A stretch of 64,000 nt of DNA from Bradyrhizobium sp. B124 (GTDB lineage: Bacteria > Pseudomonadota > Alphaproteobacteria > Rhizobiales > Xanthobacteraceae), in assembly GCF_038967635.1 (NCBI RefSeq), contig NZ_CP152413.1:8002001-8066000 (forward strand). Direction: 5' to 3'. The notes beneath the pieces are model-generated. The model made no database searches. It worked only from the letters and a program-made list of their open reading frames with translations, and was not told the origin of the DNA. A program made the position numbers and the translations under genes. The first letter of the stretch is position 1, and each line of letters starts with the position of its first letter. This document shows, piece after piece, positions 35,979-46,193 of the stretch.

Positions 35979-36140
35979 CGCTGCATTTCCTTTTCCGGTC
36001 GGGCAAGAGCAATGTTTTCTGTCGGAAAGATTTGAAGTTTAATTTGCATTAGCCAAGGATATTGCGTGGAACAACGCGGAGAGTTGCCGCAGAGGGCGCT
36101 TTAAGCTTGTGTTGCCTGGAATTGAAATGGAGATCTCAAA

Positions 36141-36863
36141 GTGCAGCAGACGATCGGGCTCATCGGGGGGATGAGCTGGGAGAGCACGGCCATCTACTAC
36201 AAGGAAATCAATGAAATCGTGCGCCAGCGTCGCGGTGGCCTGGCCTCCGCCGACATCTTGCTACGCTCGGTAAATTTCGAGGACATTGTCGTCCTGCAGA
36301 AAGCGGAACAATGGGAGCAAGCCGCTACTTATCTGGCGAGCATCGGCCGACAGCTGGCCGACGCTGGTGCTGGCTGTATAGTCATTTGCACCAATACGAT
36401 GCATCTGGTTGCCGACACAGTGGCGGCGGATATAGGTGTGCCGCTCATCCACATTATTGATGTGACCGGGGCGGCCCTCATTGCGGCAAGGGTCAAGCAG
36501 CCGCTGTTGCTGGCGACGCGCTACACGATGGAGCAGCCGTTCTATTGTGATCGCCTCCGGCAGCGGTTCGGCCTTTCACCCATCATACCAGATGAGGACG
36601 ACAGAAGCCGGATCCACAATGTCATTTTTGACGAGCTTTGCTGCGGCGCCGTTTCGGACCAGTCCCGCCAGGCCTTTGTCGACATCATCGCGCGCGGGCG
36701 TGCGCGGGGCGCCGATGCAGTCATCCTCGGCTGCACGGAGATTGGTCTTCTGATCGGCCCGGAGCATACAGAAGTGCCGGTGTTTGATTCAACCAAGCTG
36801 CACGCCAGGGCGGCAGCTGATTTCGCCGAAGGCAAGCTGTCGGCTGATGCTGTGCTCGGTTAG
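36141..36863 (+). CDS. Aspartate/glutamate (broad amino-acid) racemase family protein
   Basis: A 240-residue cytosolic enzyme of the Asp/Glu/hydantoin racemase superfamily, cofactor-independent and using two cysteines. Both are present: CTNTMHLV in the first half and GCTEIGLL in the second. The start is MQQTIGLIGGMSWESTAIYY, close to YgeA-type racemases. The GTG start has a GGAGAT site. It is divergent to an Lrp/AsnC gene that is now broken, a common pairing for amino-acid metabolism, so regulation may have been lost. The substrate is not fixed by the motifs. Confidence 0.88.
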   Translation: MQQTIGLIGGMSWESTAIYYKEINEIVRQRRGGLASADILLRSVNFEDIVVLQKAEQWEQAATYLASIGRQLADAGAGCIVICTNTMHLVADTVAADIGVPLIHIIDVTGAALIAARVKQPLLLATRYTMEQPFYCDRLRQRFGLSPIIPDEDDRSRIHNVIFDELCCGAVSDQSRQAFVDIIARGRARGADAVILGCTEIGLLIGPEHTEVPVFDSTKLHARAAADFAEGKLSADAVLG

Positions 36864-38269
36864 GGCTTACAGAGACCCGCAGCCGATGATCTCCCCGCCG
36901 ATCGCCACCGGGTCTAGCCCTGGGCCCCGCTACTGCCGCGCCTCCGCTCTTCCTCATGAAATCAGGCTAACCCCGGATTGCCACGGTCGAGCAAACCGAG
37001 CTTTGCCTTGCTGAAGGCGACCGCTCACCACTTTTGCGCATCATCGAGCATCAAGCCTATCGATGGGATGTTTTCACTCGAGATCGAGCTACTCGAACAC
37101 GGGAAGAGCATTCCGAGCGGCAAGAGTGATATCGGAAAAATCACCGTCTTCAATGATCGCGCGATTGAGCGGCTGTGTTGCGGTGTTGGGCTGTGTCTGT
37201 TTGAAGACGTTGATTGTCGGAAGCGCGACAGTAAATGGATCTGTCCAGACAGCGCAGCGAGAGGTGCAGCGCATCTTCTGGAGAACTCGCAGGTGCCGTT
37301 GGCACGTCGGTTGCTTGCGGGTAATCCGAGTGCGAGCAGGATGGTCTCGCGGCACGCGATCTGAGGACTCAGATGAAGCTTGTCAGGCCGCCCCAAATCA
37401 GTCCCGGCTTGATCAGGCCGCCTCTCTCCAAGGGGCATGCCGCCGTGGAGAGGTTTCTCATCTTCCGAGGACTTTGAGTTGGGCACCGAGACGAGATTGT
37501 TGTATCGGCCGTATGGGACGAATGCTGGCAGTCGAAGAGATGCTGCGCACCACATTCCTGCCGCAGCCAGTTCCACATGATCGGTCTGGCAAACGTCGAG
37601 CTGGGCCAAGTGCAGCGATCTGCCGCCGGGGGATGCTGCGCGATGTTCTCAAAGTTGACCGCCAGAGACCGGCCCGAGTTCGCTCATAGAAGGCCCAAGA
37701 GCTGATGCAGGACAGTTGGGAGCTCGAAGAAGGATTGAGGCGACGAGACGAGCTCAAGGTCCAGCTCCTTGGTGCTCAATCGGATGTAGCCAAGTATAGA
37801 GCAGAGTTGGCGGAGCTCGAGCAGAGGCTGCAGCATAAGTATGGTTCAGCGGTCTTTTGTGACACACGTCAGCGCACCTCCGTAGCAAGCGCCGCAGTGC
37901 GCAACGCGCGACCACGTAAATCGCGAATTGTGGCGGATCCCATCAGTCCGCGTGCGGATGCCATGGGGGGCACCGGTCGATCACGACGCGTTTGAAGAGA
38001 GGCCGAGCGGATCAAGGGAAATGATGACCTCATTGCTGGGCAGATCGTTGACGCATAGCAACGCGTTCGGGGTCCAAGGTCCAAGCTTAAGCAGATTTTC
38101 GCTATCTGGCGCCGATGCATCGCAGGCGTAGACGGCGGCTGCCGAATTCGATGATCTCGCCCGGGATTGAACGAACCCGCGCGCGGGAGTGGGGAGCCTG
38201 CTGAACTGAGGTGTCCTGTCCGATAGGATGTTGGTCTTTGCACCCCTCTCAAGCCGGGATACCGGATGG
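36864..38269. other. About 1.4 kb of decayed sequence
   Basis: No intact gene. A plus-strand stretch at 37700-37850 (MQDSWELEEGLRRRDELKVQ, then LLGAQSDVAKYRAELAELEQ) is an obvious coiled-coil segment without a family. Minus-strand frames at 37025-37609 are open but unsupported. Confidence 0.4.
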
Positions 38270-38653
38270 GTACGGACGACGTCGGGACGCGCTTGTTCGG
38301 TGGGATGGATCGCTTTGTTGAAGCTCAGCTCTTCGGTGTGAAAAACATCCACACCGCCCGCACGCTTGTCTTGATGCCGCGTGCGGCCGGTTGCTGCGTC
38401 AGCTTGCGCAAGGTGAATAGCCCCGAGCGAATGCGCTTGCGCGGCCGGTGGGCATTGGCATCCGGCAGAACGCGCTTCTTGCGGCCGCCGATCTTGCCGG
38501 GCGATAAGCCCCGGGATCCCGCACCAGATTCTTCCACTTCGTCACACCGGAGGGACTGATCTGTAGCTCCTCTGCAATCGAACGAACTGTCTCGTCCGCG
38601 TCAGCCCGCGCCAAAGCTCGTTCGCGAATATCTTCCGAATAGGGGCGCGTCAT
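38270..38653 (-). pseudogene. IS630-family transposase N-terminal half, frameshifted
   Basis: The minus strand reads MTRPYSEDIRERALARADAD, then SIAEELQISPSGVTKWKNL. After a frameshift it reads LSPGKIGGRKKRVLPDANAH and FTLRKLTQQPAARGIKTSVR, and after another, ELSFNKAIHPTEQARPDV. This is the IS630 order up to the start of the DDE domain, which is missing. Confidence 0.75.
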
Positions 38654-38699
38654 CCATGCTGGCCCCATACCGCAGCGTGGAGTTTGGATCGGAAATCCT

Positions 38700-39230
38700 C
38701 ACTTCTGGGAATCCCGCTTCCAGTCAAAAGCAACAAGCTCCAGCGGCCCATCGCGCGGCGAAGCTCCCGCCAAGGCTGCTGGCCCACCTGGTAGCCGGAG
38801 GCGCACGGCGCTTCGAGCCATACCTCGATGGCGCGAGAAGATGTGAGGGTCTGGGAGGACGCGAATGCTCCGGTTCGCCGCCAGCAGCCAGGCAGCGCCG
38901 AACAGTGCGCCTGTCGACGCGCCGAGCAAATTGGGCGATCCTGGATGTCAGGCAACCATGCTGGCGTAGGCGACAAATTTCATCTTAGCGCTCAAGTCCC
39001 GCAGCCTCTCGATCCGCCCGCAACTGTGCAAGGCCAGGCGACGGCGTGGAACCGCCGGTCTTCGTTCGTCGCGCGGACGCCATGATTTGCACGGCGACGG
39101 TGTCGTTGTGACGATGGCGGCCGACCGCGTGGCGCAGGGCCTCACTTAGACTGTTGAGCAGGTGTCAGCGGTCAGCCACCTGCACCGCGTCGGGGCCATA
39201 TTCGCGCACAGGCACGCTGCTGCCGCGAGC
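38700..39230 (-). pseudogene. ISL3-family transposase fragment
   Basis: The minus strand contains GPDAVQVADR-stop-HLLNSLSEAL (family: DAxQVADRWHLLxNL; the Trp codon is now TGA), and further on RTVRRCLAAGGEPEHSRPPR with HLLAPSRYGS. Several frameshifts. It ends just before the polygalacturonase gene, so it may have displaced that gene's original promoter. Confidence 0.65.
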
Positions 39231-39367
39231 TCACAAGGTCCACGCCTGTGCGTCTTATAAATGTCATCTTGAGCGGGCCAGTGAGACGAGCGGCGGCGAT
39301 CCAGCCAACGCTCAGTTCCAGACAAGGCATGCGGCAAGGATGCGCGCGGCAAAGCACGAGGAGGTCG

Positions 39368-40660
39368 ATGACAAAGCGTTTTCGCGAATGGGTTTTGTTG
39401 TCCATCGTTGCCTCCATGGCCGTTTGTCCCGCCGCCAAAGCGCAAGACCGCCGCGTTGTCGCCGAACCTGTGGCACCCCATACGGTCTGCGACCGCCCCG
39501 CGCCGTCTGGCACGAACGATACGGCCAGGCTGCAAGACGCCATCGACCATTGCCCCGGCGGCACTGCGGTCTATCTAGGGCGTGGTGAGTTCCGGTCGGG
39601 TCCACTGGAGATGAAGTCAGGCGTGACGTTATGGATTGGACGCGGCGCCACGCTGTTCGCCATGCCTGAACCAGCTCTTTATGACAGGGGCCGGGGACAG
39701 TGTGGTCGCATCGCCGGCAAAGGCGACGGTTGCCGGCCGTTCATCCGCTTTTCCAAAACACGCGGCGGCGGCATCTATGGCGACGGCATCATCGATGGCC
39801 GGGGTGGCGCACCCATCGCCGGCAGCACCGAGACTTGGTGGCAGCTGGCCCGCCGCGCGCAAGGTGAGGGCGGCAACCAGAACGCCCCGCGTTTGATCCA
39901 GATCGACCATGCGCAGGACATCACGTTCCATGGGGTTACGTTGCGCAATGCGCCCAATTTCCACGTGGCGATGAACCGGGTCGAGGGTGCCACGTTCTGG
40001 GGCCTCACGATCGATGCACCGGCCGACGCCCGCAACACCGACGGCATCGACCCTGGCGCCAGCCAGGATGTGACCATCACCCACAGCTTTATCCGCACCG
40101 GAGACGATAATGTGGCCATCAAAGCCGGCGACAATGGCCCAACCCGGCATATCTCCATCGTCGATAATTATTTCGGCTGGGGACACGGGATGTCGATCGG
40201 CAGCGAAGTGAACTCGGGTGCCAGCGACATCCTGGTTCGCGACCTGGCCCTGGACGGCACGACGTCTGGCCTGCGCATCAAGAGCGATGTCAGTCGAGGT
40301 GGCCTCGTGGAGCGAGTGACGTATGAGAACGTGTGTCTGCGGGGCAACCGATGGCCGATCGCCTTTGATACAAAATACGATCCACGCGCACAAGGCACGA
40401 GAATTCCAGTCTATCGCCAGATCGCTCTGCGCCATGTGCGTGGCGATAACGGCGCGCTGCTGATGCGGGGTGCAGATGAGAGGCATGCCCTTGACGTGAC
40501 GCTGGAGGATGTTCGATTTTCCGATGCAGCGACTTGGCAGTTGGAAAATGCAAACGTGACCGCGAATCATTCTGACGTGTCACCGCCGCTGCCCGGGCGG
40601 GCTGGAGAACAGCTGTCAGGCGGATGGAAAGGATGTGCAAAGGCCTTCCACAATTGGTGA
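39368..40660 (+). CDS. Polygalacturonase, glycoside hydrolase family 28
   Basis: A 430-residue secreted enzyme that would cut polygalacturonan in plant cell walls. The ATG at 39368 follows GAGGAGG by 3 bases. A signal peptide (WVLLSIVASMAVCPAAKA) is cut near residue 26. The parallel beta-helix has all GH28 signatures: NTDGID (223-228), GDDN (245-248), GHG (272-274) and RIKS (303-306), so the catalytic Asp residues are intact. It is followed by a pectin methylesterase gene 276 bases downstream. Pectinases of this type occur in bradyrhizobial symbiosis islands and may help infection. No tts or nod box is seen; an ISL3 relic lies directly upstream. Confidence 0.92.
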   Translation: MTKRFREWVLLSIVASMAVCPAAKAQDRRVVAEPVAPHTVCDRPAPSGTNDTARLQDAIDHCPGGTAVYLGRGEFRSGPLEMKSGVTLWIGRGATLFAMPEPALYDRGRGQCGRIAGKGDGCRPFIRFSKTRGGGIYGDGIIDGRGGAPIAGSTETWWQLARRAQGEGGNQNAPRLIQIDHAQDITFHGVTLRNAPNFHVAMNRVEGATFWGLTIDAPADARNTDGIDPGASQDVTITHSFIRTGDDNVAIKAGDNGPTRHISIVDNYFGWGHGMSIGSEVNSGASDILVRDLALDGTTSGLRIKSDVSRGGLVERVTYENVCLRGNRWPIAFDTKYDPRAQGTRIPVYRQIALRHVRGDNGALLMRGADERHALDVTLEDVRFSDAATWQLENANVTANHSDVSPPLPGRAGEQLSGGWKGCAKAFHNW

Positions 40661-40936
40661 TGAGTGACCACAAAACTCCGTGCAAACGTTAGGCGGATGA
40701 GCTCCGCCTTGATGCGATTGTGATTTACTGACGTTACGCCTGCGTAGTTTCATAGCGTGTCACGTCCTTGCAAAGCGTTCCGACAGCCTCGTCGCGCGCG
40801 GCCGCTCTGGAATTCGCGCGCCAGTTCCCGGTGGGAATGGTCATTGCGTTGACAAGTTTCGTCTGCTGTTTCAGTGCGGTAGGTCATATCGATCGCATCA
40901 AGTGTACAGCGAGTCGTATGAAGAGAGTGAGATCAA

Positions 40937-41923
40937 ATGCGAATTATCGCGCTGTCCGCTGCGATTTTGACCGGATGTTGCTGCATCTCGGCGGCTGATG
41001 CCCAGATGCTTTTTGTCTCGCATGCTGATGAGACGGCCTACCACTCCGTGCAGGCGGCCATCGATGCATTACCGGCGCAAGGCGGGGATATCCAGATCGC
41101 CCCTGGCATCTATCGCGAGAAGGTCAAAGTCGTCAAATCCGGTGTTCATCTCAAAGCTACCGGCAAGAGGCCGGATGATACGGTCGTTGTGTACGGCGAC
41201 GGCGCAATCAATGTCGGCGGGACCGCTCATTCTGCGACGATGGATGCCTCGGGTGATGACTTCCGGCTCGACAATCTAACGATCCAAAACGACTACGCTC
41301 TCAACCCCGCCAATCCAGCTTCGCAGGCCGTGGCGCTGTCCGTTACCGGAGACAGGGACGTTGTCACCCGTGTCCGCCTGCTCGGCGCCCAGGACACGCT
41401 GTTCGCCGGTAAGGGGCCGAACGGCCGCATGTCGCGACAGTACTTCTCAGATTGCTACATCGAGGGGCATGTCGATTTCATATTTGGCAATGCCAAGGCC
41501 TATTTCCGGCACTGTGAGTTGCACGGCATCGCGAACCAGGCGGTCGTCTATACCGCGCAGAGCAAAGGCACGCCGGACGAGGACAGCGCTTATGTGTTCG
41601 ATCATTGCAGGCTGACTGCCGACCCTGCCGCGCGTTATGTTGCGCTTGGGCGCGCTTGGCGCTCCTATGCCGCAGTGATCTTTCTGGCAACGAAGATGGA
41701 TGCGCCGGTCATCGCCGAAGGGTGGCGCGAATGGACTCCCGGCAAGACCAATACGCTGACAACGGCCTACTATGCCGAATACAAATCCTCGGGCATCGGC
41801 TCCAATTCGGCGGGTCGCGAGCCTCACTCTCATCAACTGTCTGACAGCGAAGCCGCGAAATGGTCCCTGAGAGCATTCTTCGGTCGTGCCACAGATTGGT
41901 TGTCCAGCGCGCCATCAAGATAG
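40937..41923 (+). CDS. Pectin methylesterase, carbohydrate esterase family 8
   Basis: A 328-residue secreted or lipid-anchored enzyme removing methyl esters from pectin, which prepares the substrate for the adjacent polygalacturonase. The N-terminus MRIIALSAAILTGCCC contains a possible lipobox (LTGC). CE8 motifs are complete: QAVALSVTG (Gln130), LGAQDTLFA (Asp153), GHVDFIFGNA (Asp180) and LGRAWR (Arg). A GAGAGTGAG stretch precedes the ATG. The 276-base gap to the polygalacturonase suggests its own promoter or a loose operon. Confidence 0.92.
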   Translation: MRIIALSAAILTGCCCISAADAQMLFVSHADETAYHSVQAAIDALPAQGGDIQIAPGIYREKVKVVKSGVHLKATGKRPDDTVVVYGDGAINVGGTAHSATMDASGDDFRLDNLTIQNDYALNPANPASQAVALSVTGDRDVVTRVRLLGAQDTLFAGKGPNGRMSRQYFSDCYIEGHVDFIFGNAKAYFRHCELHGIANQAVVYTAQSKGTPDEDSAYVFDHCRLTADPAARYVALGRAWRSYAAVIFLATKMDAPVIAEGWREWTPGKTNTLTTAYYAEYKSSGIGSNSAGREPHSHQLSDSEAAKWSLRAFFGRATDWLSSAPSR

Positions 41924-42110
41924 GGATTGGAAAAATGTTCAAGAAGAGGGTTTGACGCCATCAGGCCGCTGACAGGAAAGCGGGGATTCGAAGAGCGTCC
42001 AGCTGCTTCTGGTCGACCCAGCCGCGACCTTCATGGCTCCTCTGCGCCCTGACATCGCCGTCATCCAACAATCACCCTCGAATTTTTGCGATCACACGGG
42101 ACTGCGCCCC

Positions 42111-44207
42111 CTAAGCCTCGCCATCTGACCAGCCGATCTTGCTCTTCAAGAATCGAAAGCCCAGGACCTCGAAGCCGGCGTGTTCTTTGCTGTCTCGGCC
42201 ATAGCCATGTCCGTCCGCAGCCAGCTCGTAGAAATAGGCTTCATAACCCATCGCCTGGAGCTTCGCTGCCATCTTGCGCGCATGTCCAGGATGAACAAGA
42301 TCGTCTCGCCGCGTAGTGGCGATCAGGATCGGCGGATATTTTTGTCCGCTTTTGGCGGCGTGATACGCCGAATAGGTCTTGAGCCATTCCCAATCCGCGC
42401 GCTTGTCGGGGTCGCCATATTCTTCGATCCAGCTAGCTCCTGCCAGAAGCTTACTATAGCGGCGCATGTCGATCAGCGGGATCGTACAAAACAGCGCGCC
42501 GAAGCGTTCCGGATAGCGCGTCAGCATATTGGTGATGAGGATGCCGCCGTTCGATCCGCCTTGGGCCGCGATCCGCTTCGGCTTCGTCACGCCGCGACGC
42601 ACGAGATCGGCCGCGACGGCCGCGAAGTCGTCATGCGACAATTTCTTGCCGGCGAGCCGGCCGGCATCGTGCCAGCGCGTGCCGAATTCACCGCCGCCCC
42701 GTAAATTCGCCTGAACCGTGGTGCCACCCCGCTCCAGCCAAAGCTTGCCAAGCGCTGGGTCGTAGTGTGGCCTCATCGAAATCCCAAAGCCGCCATAGCC
42801 GCTCATATGGACCGGCGCATCGCCGCTCTCGCCGGCCGGACCGGTTTGGACATAGGCAATGCGCTCGCCATCGATCGAAATGGCCTCGTGTTGAGTGACC
42901 ACAAGCCCATCCGGGGTAAAGGTCATTGGCGCCCGCTTGAGCACGGCCGGACTGCCGATGCCATTCTCGACCAGCATCAGCGAAGCTGGCGCGAGCGGAT
43001 CCTGGCTGATGACGAGCAGGTCGCCATTGCTTTCGGACGGTTCGCTGTCGATGGGCCCGACGTCGACAACCCCGATATCGGGAAGCCCGTGCAGTTGCGT
43101 GCGGCGCCACCCATGATCAGAGGGCGTGTAGATCTCGAAGGAGGGCCGTAGCTCGTCGAGAATGCAAAGCACAAGCTTGCCGGCGGTCCAGAAGAACTCT
43201 TGCAGGCAGCGGCGCAAGCCCGGTTCAAACAAAACCTCGAACTTGCGGTCGCCTGCTAGGAAATCTGCCAACGAAATAACGATCACCTGATCCGCGGCAT
43301 AGGTCCGCCCCGCCACAGACCAGGATTTGCGCGGCCCGATCGCAAGCCAGTCGCCATGGGCTTGCAGGCGGATGTCGCCTGGAAGATCGAGCTTCGTCGT
43401 GGCGCCCTTTTCATCGCCAACCCACCACAAGGAGTTGAATGTGTCCAGCTGATCGACGAACCACATCCGTGCGGGGACGACGGTGTGGTCGACACCGCAA
43501 AGGGCTATGACATGATCGGCTGGAACCTCAAAGATCACCGGAGCTCGATCGGTCCGTGTGCCGCGCCGCCACAGCCGTACCGTGCGCGCATAGCCGCAAG
43601 TGGTCGCCATGCCCTGCCCATGAGAGCTCGTCATCACCAGCGTATCCGAATCGAGCCATTCAACGTCGCTCTTCGCTTCCGGTAAGATGAAGCCATCGCG
43701 CACAAAGGTCTTCGCATCGTAATCGAACTCACGCAAGGTGGCGGCATCAGCGCCGCCGCGCGATAGGCTCAAAATCGTCCTGCTATGATTCCCGGCCAGC
43801 GAGACCGTCGCGTTCAGAAGCCAGTCTTCGCCTTCGCTGACCGCGAGCTGATCGACGTCGAGCAAAACTTCCCATGACGGGTTCGGGGTGCGAAATTCAT
43901 CCAGTGTAGTTCGTCGCCACAGGCCGCGTGGATTGTCGGCGTCCTTCCAAAGATTGTAGAGATAACCGCCGCGTCGGCTGATGTAGGGGATGTTGTCCTC
44001 TCGATCGTAAATCGAGGCCAGCGCGTCCCGATCCCGCTCGAATGCCGCTCCGCCAAACACCTGCAGCGTCTTGCCATTCTGCCGCTCGACAAATTTCAGC
44101 GCCCGCGCGCCCTCTACCTGTTCCAACCACAGATAGGGATCATCATCAGGAGCGAGGATGGTCGGCTTTCCAGCCGGTGATCTTCTCGACGCGCTGGCTT
44201 TGACCAC
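42111..44207 (-). CDS. Prolyl-oligopeptidase-family serine peptidase (S9A)
   Basis: A 698-residue, probably cytoplasmic protein. It has an N-terminal beta-propeller from DDPYLWLEQVEGARALKFVE onward, and a C-terminal alpha/beta-hydrolase with Ser552 (GGSNGG), Asp635/636 (RRDDLVHP) and His667 (DGHGYG). The catalytic triad is complete. The start is GTG and there is no signal peptide. It lies convergent to the pectin methylesterase gene. Such enzymes cut proline-containing peptides; the substrate here is unknown. It might digest peptides from plant wall proteins, but that is only context. Confidence 0.88.
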   Translation of the reverse strand: MVKASASRRSPAGKPTILAPDDDPYLWLEQVEGARALKFVERQNGKTLQVFGGAAFERDRDALASIYDREDNIPYISRRGGYLYNLWKDADNPRGLWRRTTLDEFRTPNPSWEVLLDVDQLAVSEGEDWLLNATVSLAGNHSRTILSLSRGGADAATLREFDYDAKTFVRDGFILPEAKSDVEWLDSDTLVMTSSHGQGMATTCGYARTVRLWRRGTRTDRAPVIFEVPADHVIALCGVDHTVVPARMWFVDQLDTFNSLWWVGDEKGATTKLDLPGDIRLQAHGDWLAIGPRKSWSVAGRTYAADQVIVISLADFLAGDRKFEVLFEPGLRRCLQEFFWTAGKLVLCILDELRPSFEIYTPSDHGWRRTQLHGLPDIGVVDVGPIDSEPSESNGDLLVISQDPLAPASLMLVENGIGSPAVLKRAPMTFTPDGLVVTQHEAISIDGERIAYVQTGPAGESGDAPVHMSGYGGFGISMRPHYDPALGKLWLERGGTTVQANLRGGGEFGTRWHDAGRLAGKKLSHDDFAAVAADLVRRGVTKPKRIAAQGGSNGGILITNMLTRYPERFGALFCTIPLIDMRRYSKLLAGASWIEEYGDPDKRADWEWLKTYSAYHAAKSGQKYPPILIATTRRDDLVHPGHARKMAAKLQAMGYEAYFYELAADGHGYGRDSKEHAGFEVLGFRFLKSKIGWSDGEA

Positions 44208-44597
44208 GCTTCACCCCACTTCTGGCCTTGATACGCACGCCCATCGCCGCATCAAAGCCTCGCATGTCCTCAATTTTGATGAACGACCGTCCGAGTGTAC
44301 ATCCTGACGCTCGGGACAATTCAAGATGATTCCTGCGAGCTGAATGTCGCGCGCACAATCGCAGTAAATCGGCGTTCGGGCTGCTAGGATGCCGCGCAGC
44401 CGTGTTCGTCCAAACGACGGAAGCTCGATAAAGAATCTGTCTCTTGTGACGGCAGGCATTATGACGTCCGTCGCGACGGTACCAACATGCGCTGCGGATA
44501 TCGTTGCGCGGCCGGTCTCGCCAGTCGTCGTCGCGATCGGCAGGCAATTCATCAGAAGCGGGCGTCCCGGGCCGAATTGGTGAGCATTCCCGATGAG
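44208..44597. other. Spacer between the peptidase gene and the porin gene
   Basis: The minus-strand frame at 44211-44552 (113 codons) and a frame overlapping it share a weakly PilZ-like stretch, but no confident gene could be called. The promoter of the peptidase gene should be here. Confidence 0.35.
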
Positions 44598-46193
44598 TCA
44601 GAAGAATATCAACGTAGACACCAGCAGATTGAGGGCATGTTCCGTTTGGGGCGTGTGTGTGACGCTTGCCGGGTTATGAATGTATGACAAACCGACGCTT
44701 GCATATATCCCAGGAGCGAGATGCGCGGTATATGTTCCCGTAATTGCTGTGGTATCGCGATGCGCAAGCTGCCCTTTGGCCAAGGCAGCATCCACTGCAA
44801 ACTTGCTCCAGGCCGTGTTGGTGGCAACGAGAGCAATCAGATCACCGGGCCGACTATCAAAAGGTCCCTTCGCATAAAGACGAAGCTCGTAATACCGGCT
44901 GATCCTGTTCAGGTCAGGCGGAGCACCCATGACCGAAAATCCGCCATAGATGCCACGAGATGGCGCCCCCTCAGCGTCACTCTGCGAGAGTTGCTTGTCC
45001 GCTGCGATGTAATGAAAATTATTCCCACTCTCCCTTTGCTGATCCGGATCCGCTAAGTTCTTGTAGTGACTGGTGTTGAAGCCGACGCCCGCCCGCAGCC
45101 ACGTGTCGGGCACGCCGGCAGCGGCCTTGCTCTTGTAGCCAAGTTCATCAACGAAAAGAATGCCCGCGTTGGCTGTACTCCAGTTCAAGCCGGAGGGATT
45201 CTCGGCTATCTGCGCATAGGGACCATCTGGACTGATCGAGCGCTGCACAGAGACTTTGTTGTACAAGCGATCATCAAGATTGTACTGCAGGTTGACCGCC
45301 GGCGTGGGTGCAGGGTTGGTGCTCATGCCTGCTTGGAACAAGGCAAACATGTTTGATCCTGAGATCCCTCCGAACAATGTGCCGGTGAACTCATTTTGAT
45401 TCCTGAGATAACCTAGTTTGAATTCGAGTTTCCTGTCGAAGAGAGTTTGATAGTAGGCGAGCGTATTCAGTCCCACTCGATCTGGCCCCGGGGACTTCCA
45501 CGTCCAGTATTGCTGCTCGGCTCCCACGACAATCTGGCCATCGGGGATGCCAAACCGGCTGAGATCGTAGGTGACGATCATGAAGTTCGCCGTAGCAAAC
45601 GTCGGATTCTGGCCCATATAGAGCTGGTTGGCGATACTGCTTCTGGATGCATTCGGCAGCTGGTTGTTTGCAAAGATGTTATGTGTCCAGCCGATATAAC
45701 CGATGCCGACGTCTGCCAGCGCGGATCTGATGCCGTGCCTGTCCTGATCAATCGTGTCGGCAGGGCCAGGTATGTTGAGCCACAACCCTTTTTCACGCAG
45801 ATTTTCGTACCTTGCGAAGGGCTCGGTCGTCTTTTGCGTTCTTGCCTGTGCGGCCCCATTCGCATTGTCGCGCTTGTCGAGAGACACGCCGGGACCTACT
45901 GCTGGCGCCCAGGCTCGAGAGCGGATTGCCTGACCGATCATGCCGATCCGGACCTTTGTCGCTGGATCGGACGCTGTTTGAATTCTTCGTTTGCTGGCCC
46001 GATCCGTAGTACCGCTCTTGGGACCAGGTTCGTTAGCGGCTTGTGCCAGCATGGAATTGCCGACCAGACTAGCCGCTAGCGGAAGTGCGATGGCAAGCCC
46101 ACGTCGTTTCCCGGCTCGTCGAAAGTTGAAAGAAAGTGCCGGTGCAGCCGAGTCGATCCGAGGCGATGTCGTCGCAAGAAAGCAGTCTTGCAT
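44598..46193 (-). CDS. OprB-type carbohydrate-selective porin
   Basis: About 531 residues from an ATG at 46193 (MQDCFLATTSPRIDSAAP); in-frame starts at 46223 and 46268 are possible. A hydrophobic stretch GLAIALPLAASLVGNSMLAQ is the signal peptide, although it lies unusually far from the start. The barrel shows OprB features: LADVGIGYIGWTHNIFANNQ, GAEQQYWTWKSPGPDRVGLN and LGYLRNQNEFTGTLFGGISG. It ends LLVSTLIFF with a terminal Phe. OprB porins pass sugars through the outer membrane, and next to pectinases it could admit oligogalacturonides. That link is contextual. Confidence 0.8.
   Translation of the reverse strand: MQDCFLATTSPRIDSAAPALSFNFRRAGKRRGLAIALPLAASLVGNSMLAQAANEPGPKSGTTDRASKRRIQTASDPATKVRIGMIGQAIRSRAWAPAVGPGVSLDKRDNANGAAQARTQKTTEPFARYENLREKGLWLNIPGPADTIDQDRHGIRSALADVGIGYIGWTHNIFANNQLPNASRSSIANQLYMGQNPTFATANFMIVTYDLSRFGIPDGQIVVGAEQQYWTWKSPGPDRVGLNTLAYYQTLFDRKLEFKLGYLRNQNEFTGTLFGGISGSNMFALFQAGMSTNPAPTPAVNLQYNLDDRLYNKVSVQRSISPDGPYAQIAENPSGLNWSTANAGILFVDELGYKSKAAAGVPDTWLRAGVGFNTSHYKNLADPDQQRESGNNFHYIAADKQLSQSDAEGAPSRGIYGGFSVMGAPPDLNRISRYYELRLYAKGPFDSRPGDLIALVATNTAWSKFAVDAALAKGQLAHRDTTAITGTYTAHLAPGIYASVGLSYIHNPASVTHTPQTEHALNLLVSTLIFF

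Noticed and set aside
39629..40570. 313-codon minus-strand frame over the polygalacturonase gene
   Set aside because: Shadow of a well-supported GH28 gene.
40740..40800. Possible tts box before the pectin methylesterase gene (GTGTCACGTCCTTGCAAAGC)
   Set aside because: Several conserved positions fail (CACGTC instead of CAGxTT), so it does not fit the pattern.
44211..44552. Possible PilZ-like c-di-GMP-binding protein
   Set aside because: Only a faint resemblance spread over two frames; the RxxxR and (D/N)xSxxG motifs are not both present.
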